DNA of 64,000 nucleotides from Nocardia lijiangensis NBRC 108240 (GTDB taxonomy: Bacteria; Actinomycetota; Actinomycetes; Mycobacteriales; Mycobacteriaceae): assembly GCF_001613045.1 (NCBI RefSeq), contig NZ_BDBP01000029.1:34525-98524 (forward strand). The letters are read 5' to 3'. The notes below the pieces were generated by a model. That model searched no databases. It was not told the origin of the DNA and saw only the letters and a program-made list of their open reading frames with translations. Shown piece after piece: positions 63,024 through 64,000 of this stretch (the first letter of the stretch is position 1; every line of letters starts with the position of its first letter). Made by a program: the position numbers and the translations under genes.

Positions 63024-64000
63024 CCTGTGCTAAACCCAAAGTCGGCCCCGACAGCAGCGAGCTGCTGTCGGGGCCGATACCGTATGTCGAGGTGGAGGGC
63101 CCGGTAGAGCTCCGCTTTGTCGGATCGCGCTCCCGCGGCGAGGACGGCCGAGATGTCGCCGAGGGAGTCGATGAGCTGGCGTATCTCGGTCTCGGTCAGT
63201 CGGGGGATGGTGGGCAGGTTCTGTAGCTCTGTCTGTGCTGCTGCCTTCTCGGCGTGGGCGGTGTTCATCGCGGCGACGAGGACTTGGGGGTCGACTCCTG
63301 CTTCGATGGCGGCGAGGTGGCGTTCGAGCTTGGCGTCGGCGTCGGCGATACGGCGGCGCAGCAGTGCGCGGTGTGTGTCGTGGTCGTTGTCGTTCTGGGC
63401 CGTGAGCAGGCTGGCGATGGTGTGGTCGCGATGGGTCCGATGGAACAGGGTGGCCAGCCAGCGGTCGATCGGTGCGACGAGGTGGTCCTCGCGCAGGTTG
63501 ACCGAGGGCGGGTGCTCGGCCAGGACAGGGCTGGCGGGAGCCAGGGTTTTGGCGCGGCAGCGGTAGTAGACGGTCCCGCTGACCACTTCGGCCTGCATCT
63601 TGCGGCCGCAGACGTCGCAGCGCAGCAATCCGCGCAGCAGGTACTCGCGTGGGGAGGGTTTCCTTGTGCGTTCCAGGCGGCCGCGGGCGCCGATGCCGGT
63701 GCTGGCGCGGCGTCGGCGGATGAGTTGGGCTTGGGTGAAGGTTTCGACGGTGACGATGGCGGGGTGTGCGGGTTTCTTGGATCGGATGATGCGGTGGTTG
63801 GGGGAGCGGCGTAGGCGGGTGATGTGGCCTGCGGCGACGTCGTCGGGGTCGAGGAGTTCTTCGTGTTTGTTCCAGCGGCCGAAGATGGCGTAGCCGGTGT
63901 AGCGAGGGTTCTGCAGGATGGCGGAGACGGTGCTGGCTTGCCAGCCGTCTTGGGATCGGTGCCGGTTCTGTTCGGGCCGGTGTGCTGAGGGGCAGGGGAT
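63005..64000 (-). CDS. Large serine recombinase, C-terminal part (5' end beyond the window)
   Basis: 331 residues of the C-terminal part of a large serine recombinase. From the right edge it reads GWQASTVSAILQNPRYTGYAIFGRWNK (recombinase domain), then a zinc ribbon (LLRCDVCGRKMQ followed by YYRCRA), a charged coiled-coil segment (about 100 residues before the end: RRRIADADAKLERHLAAIEAG) and YRALHLDIRYRP near the end. The catalytic Ser domain is off the window. The stop lies inside tRNA-Leu copy 2, and the last 24 codons cover the hairpin at 63042-63077 and the tRNA 3' end. It is probably the integrase of an element whose body lies to the right. Confidence 0.88.
   Translation of the reverse strand: MPCPSAHRPEQNRHRSQDGWQASTVSAILQNPRYTGYAIFGRWNKHEELLDPDDVAAGHITRLRRSPNHRIIRSKKPAHPAIVTVETFTQAQLIRRRRASTGIGARGRLERTRKPSPREYLLRGLLRCDVCGRKMQAEVVSGTVYYRCRAKTLAPASPVLAEHPPSVNLREDHLVAPIDRWLATLFHRTHRDHTIASLLTAQNDNDHDTHRALLRRRIADADAKLERHLAAIEAGVDPQVLVAAMNTAHAEKAAAQTELQNLPTIPRLTETEIRQLIDSLGDISAVLAAGARSDKAELYRALHLDIRYRPRQQLAAVGADFGFSTGVRRGT
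63042..63077. terminator. Hairpin after tRNA-Leu copy 2, inside the recombinase 3' end
   Basis: Perfect 16-base stem (63042-63057 with 63062-63077) and a four-base loop, 19 bases beyond the tRNA. No T-tract. It is at the same time coding sequence of the recombinase C-terminus, so it may be a tRNA terminator, an integrase-binding arm of the attachment site, or both. Confidence 0.6.

Noticed and set aside
1..64000. CRISPR arrays, rRNA genes, IS elements with terminal repeats
   Set aside because: No spaced direct repeats, no rRNA-like conserved stretches and no transposase genes were found; the only mobile-element protein is the serine recombinase at the right edge.

Overview
The window reads as chromosomal DNA of a high-GC Gram-positive actinomycete, most likely Mycobacteriales and perhaps Nocardia or a close relative. 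This is inferred from strong GC bias in third codon positions, frequent GTG starts, many ATGA/GTGA gene overlaps, a form I CO dehydrogenase operon, a PknK-like kinase/LuxR regulator and an actinomycete-style NRPS. No rRNA or other phylogenetic marker is present, so the genus is not proven.

Layout. 1-2663: the 3' part of an HMG-CoA synthase gene coupled to a Baeyer-Villiger monooxygenase. 2702-4219: a small membrane protein and a LysR regulator, divergent from the next block. 4284-13585: an aerobic (form I) carbon monoxide dehydrogenase operon. It encodes the FAD, iron-sulfur and molybdenum subunits, two XdhC-type maturation factors (one fused to a YHS-like metal-binding tail), a MobA/MocA-like nucleotidyltransferase, a MoxR ATPase (CoxD), the membrane-anchored CoxG and the VWA protein CoxE. 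13599-15994: an EACC1 protein facing, tail to tail, a caspase-like membrane protease with an EF-hand-like loop; this is a candidate conflict or programmed-death module. 16289-24808: a two-module NRPS (C-A-PCP-E-C-A-PCP-TE). It converges on an ECF transporter (ATPase, T and S components), two fused ABC exporters and an esterase, with a divergent AraC regulator (24857-33169). Together these look like a metallophore or other small-peptide locus.

33522-41241: a GH13 enzyme, fumarate reductase frdABCD with a small Cys-containing leader protein, and two exported or membrane-anchored proteins. 41626-54903: a long, tightly coupled minus-strand catabolic operon under a divergent LysR gene. It encodes a SucC/SucD-like ligase pair, a 12S-type carboxyltransferase, a biotin carrier, a biotin carboxylase, two degenerate 5S-type carboxyltransferases, a DUF35 protein, an AMP-forming CoA ligase, a thiolase-like protein without the nucleophilic cysteine, and an MFS transporter. 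It resembles a transcarboxylase complex tied to an acyl-CoA aldol or lyase step, and I cannot match it to a known pathway.

55978-57878 is gene-poor and carries a carboxyltransferase fragment and a few short frames. 57879-61124 is the kinase/ATPase/LuxR regulator. 61298-63023 holds two almost identical tRNA-Leu(GAG) genes in inverted orientation around an HxlR regulator and an imine-reductase-like gene. At the right edge a large serine recombinase, cut by the window, ends inside the 3' part of the second tRNA-Leu, which suggests the end of an integrated element.

The most promising candidates for undescribed biology are the biotin-dependent operon with paired degenerate 5S subunits, the EACC1/EF-hand caspase module beside the CO dehydrogenase operon, and the recombinase/tRNA overlap.
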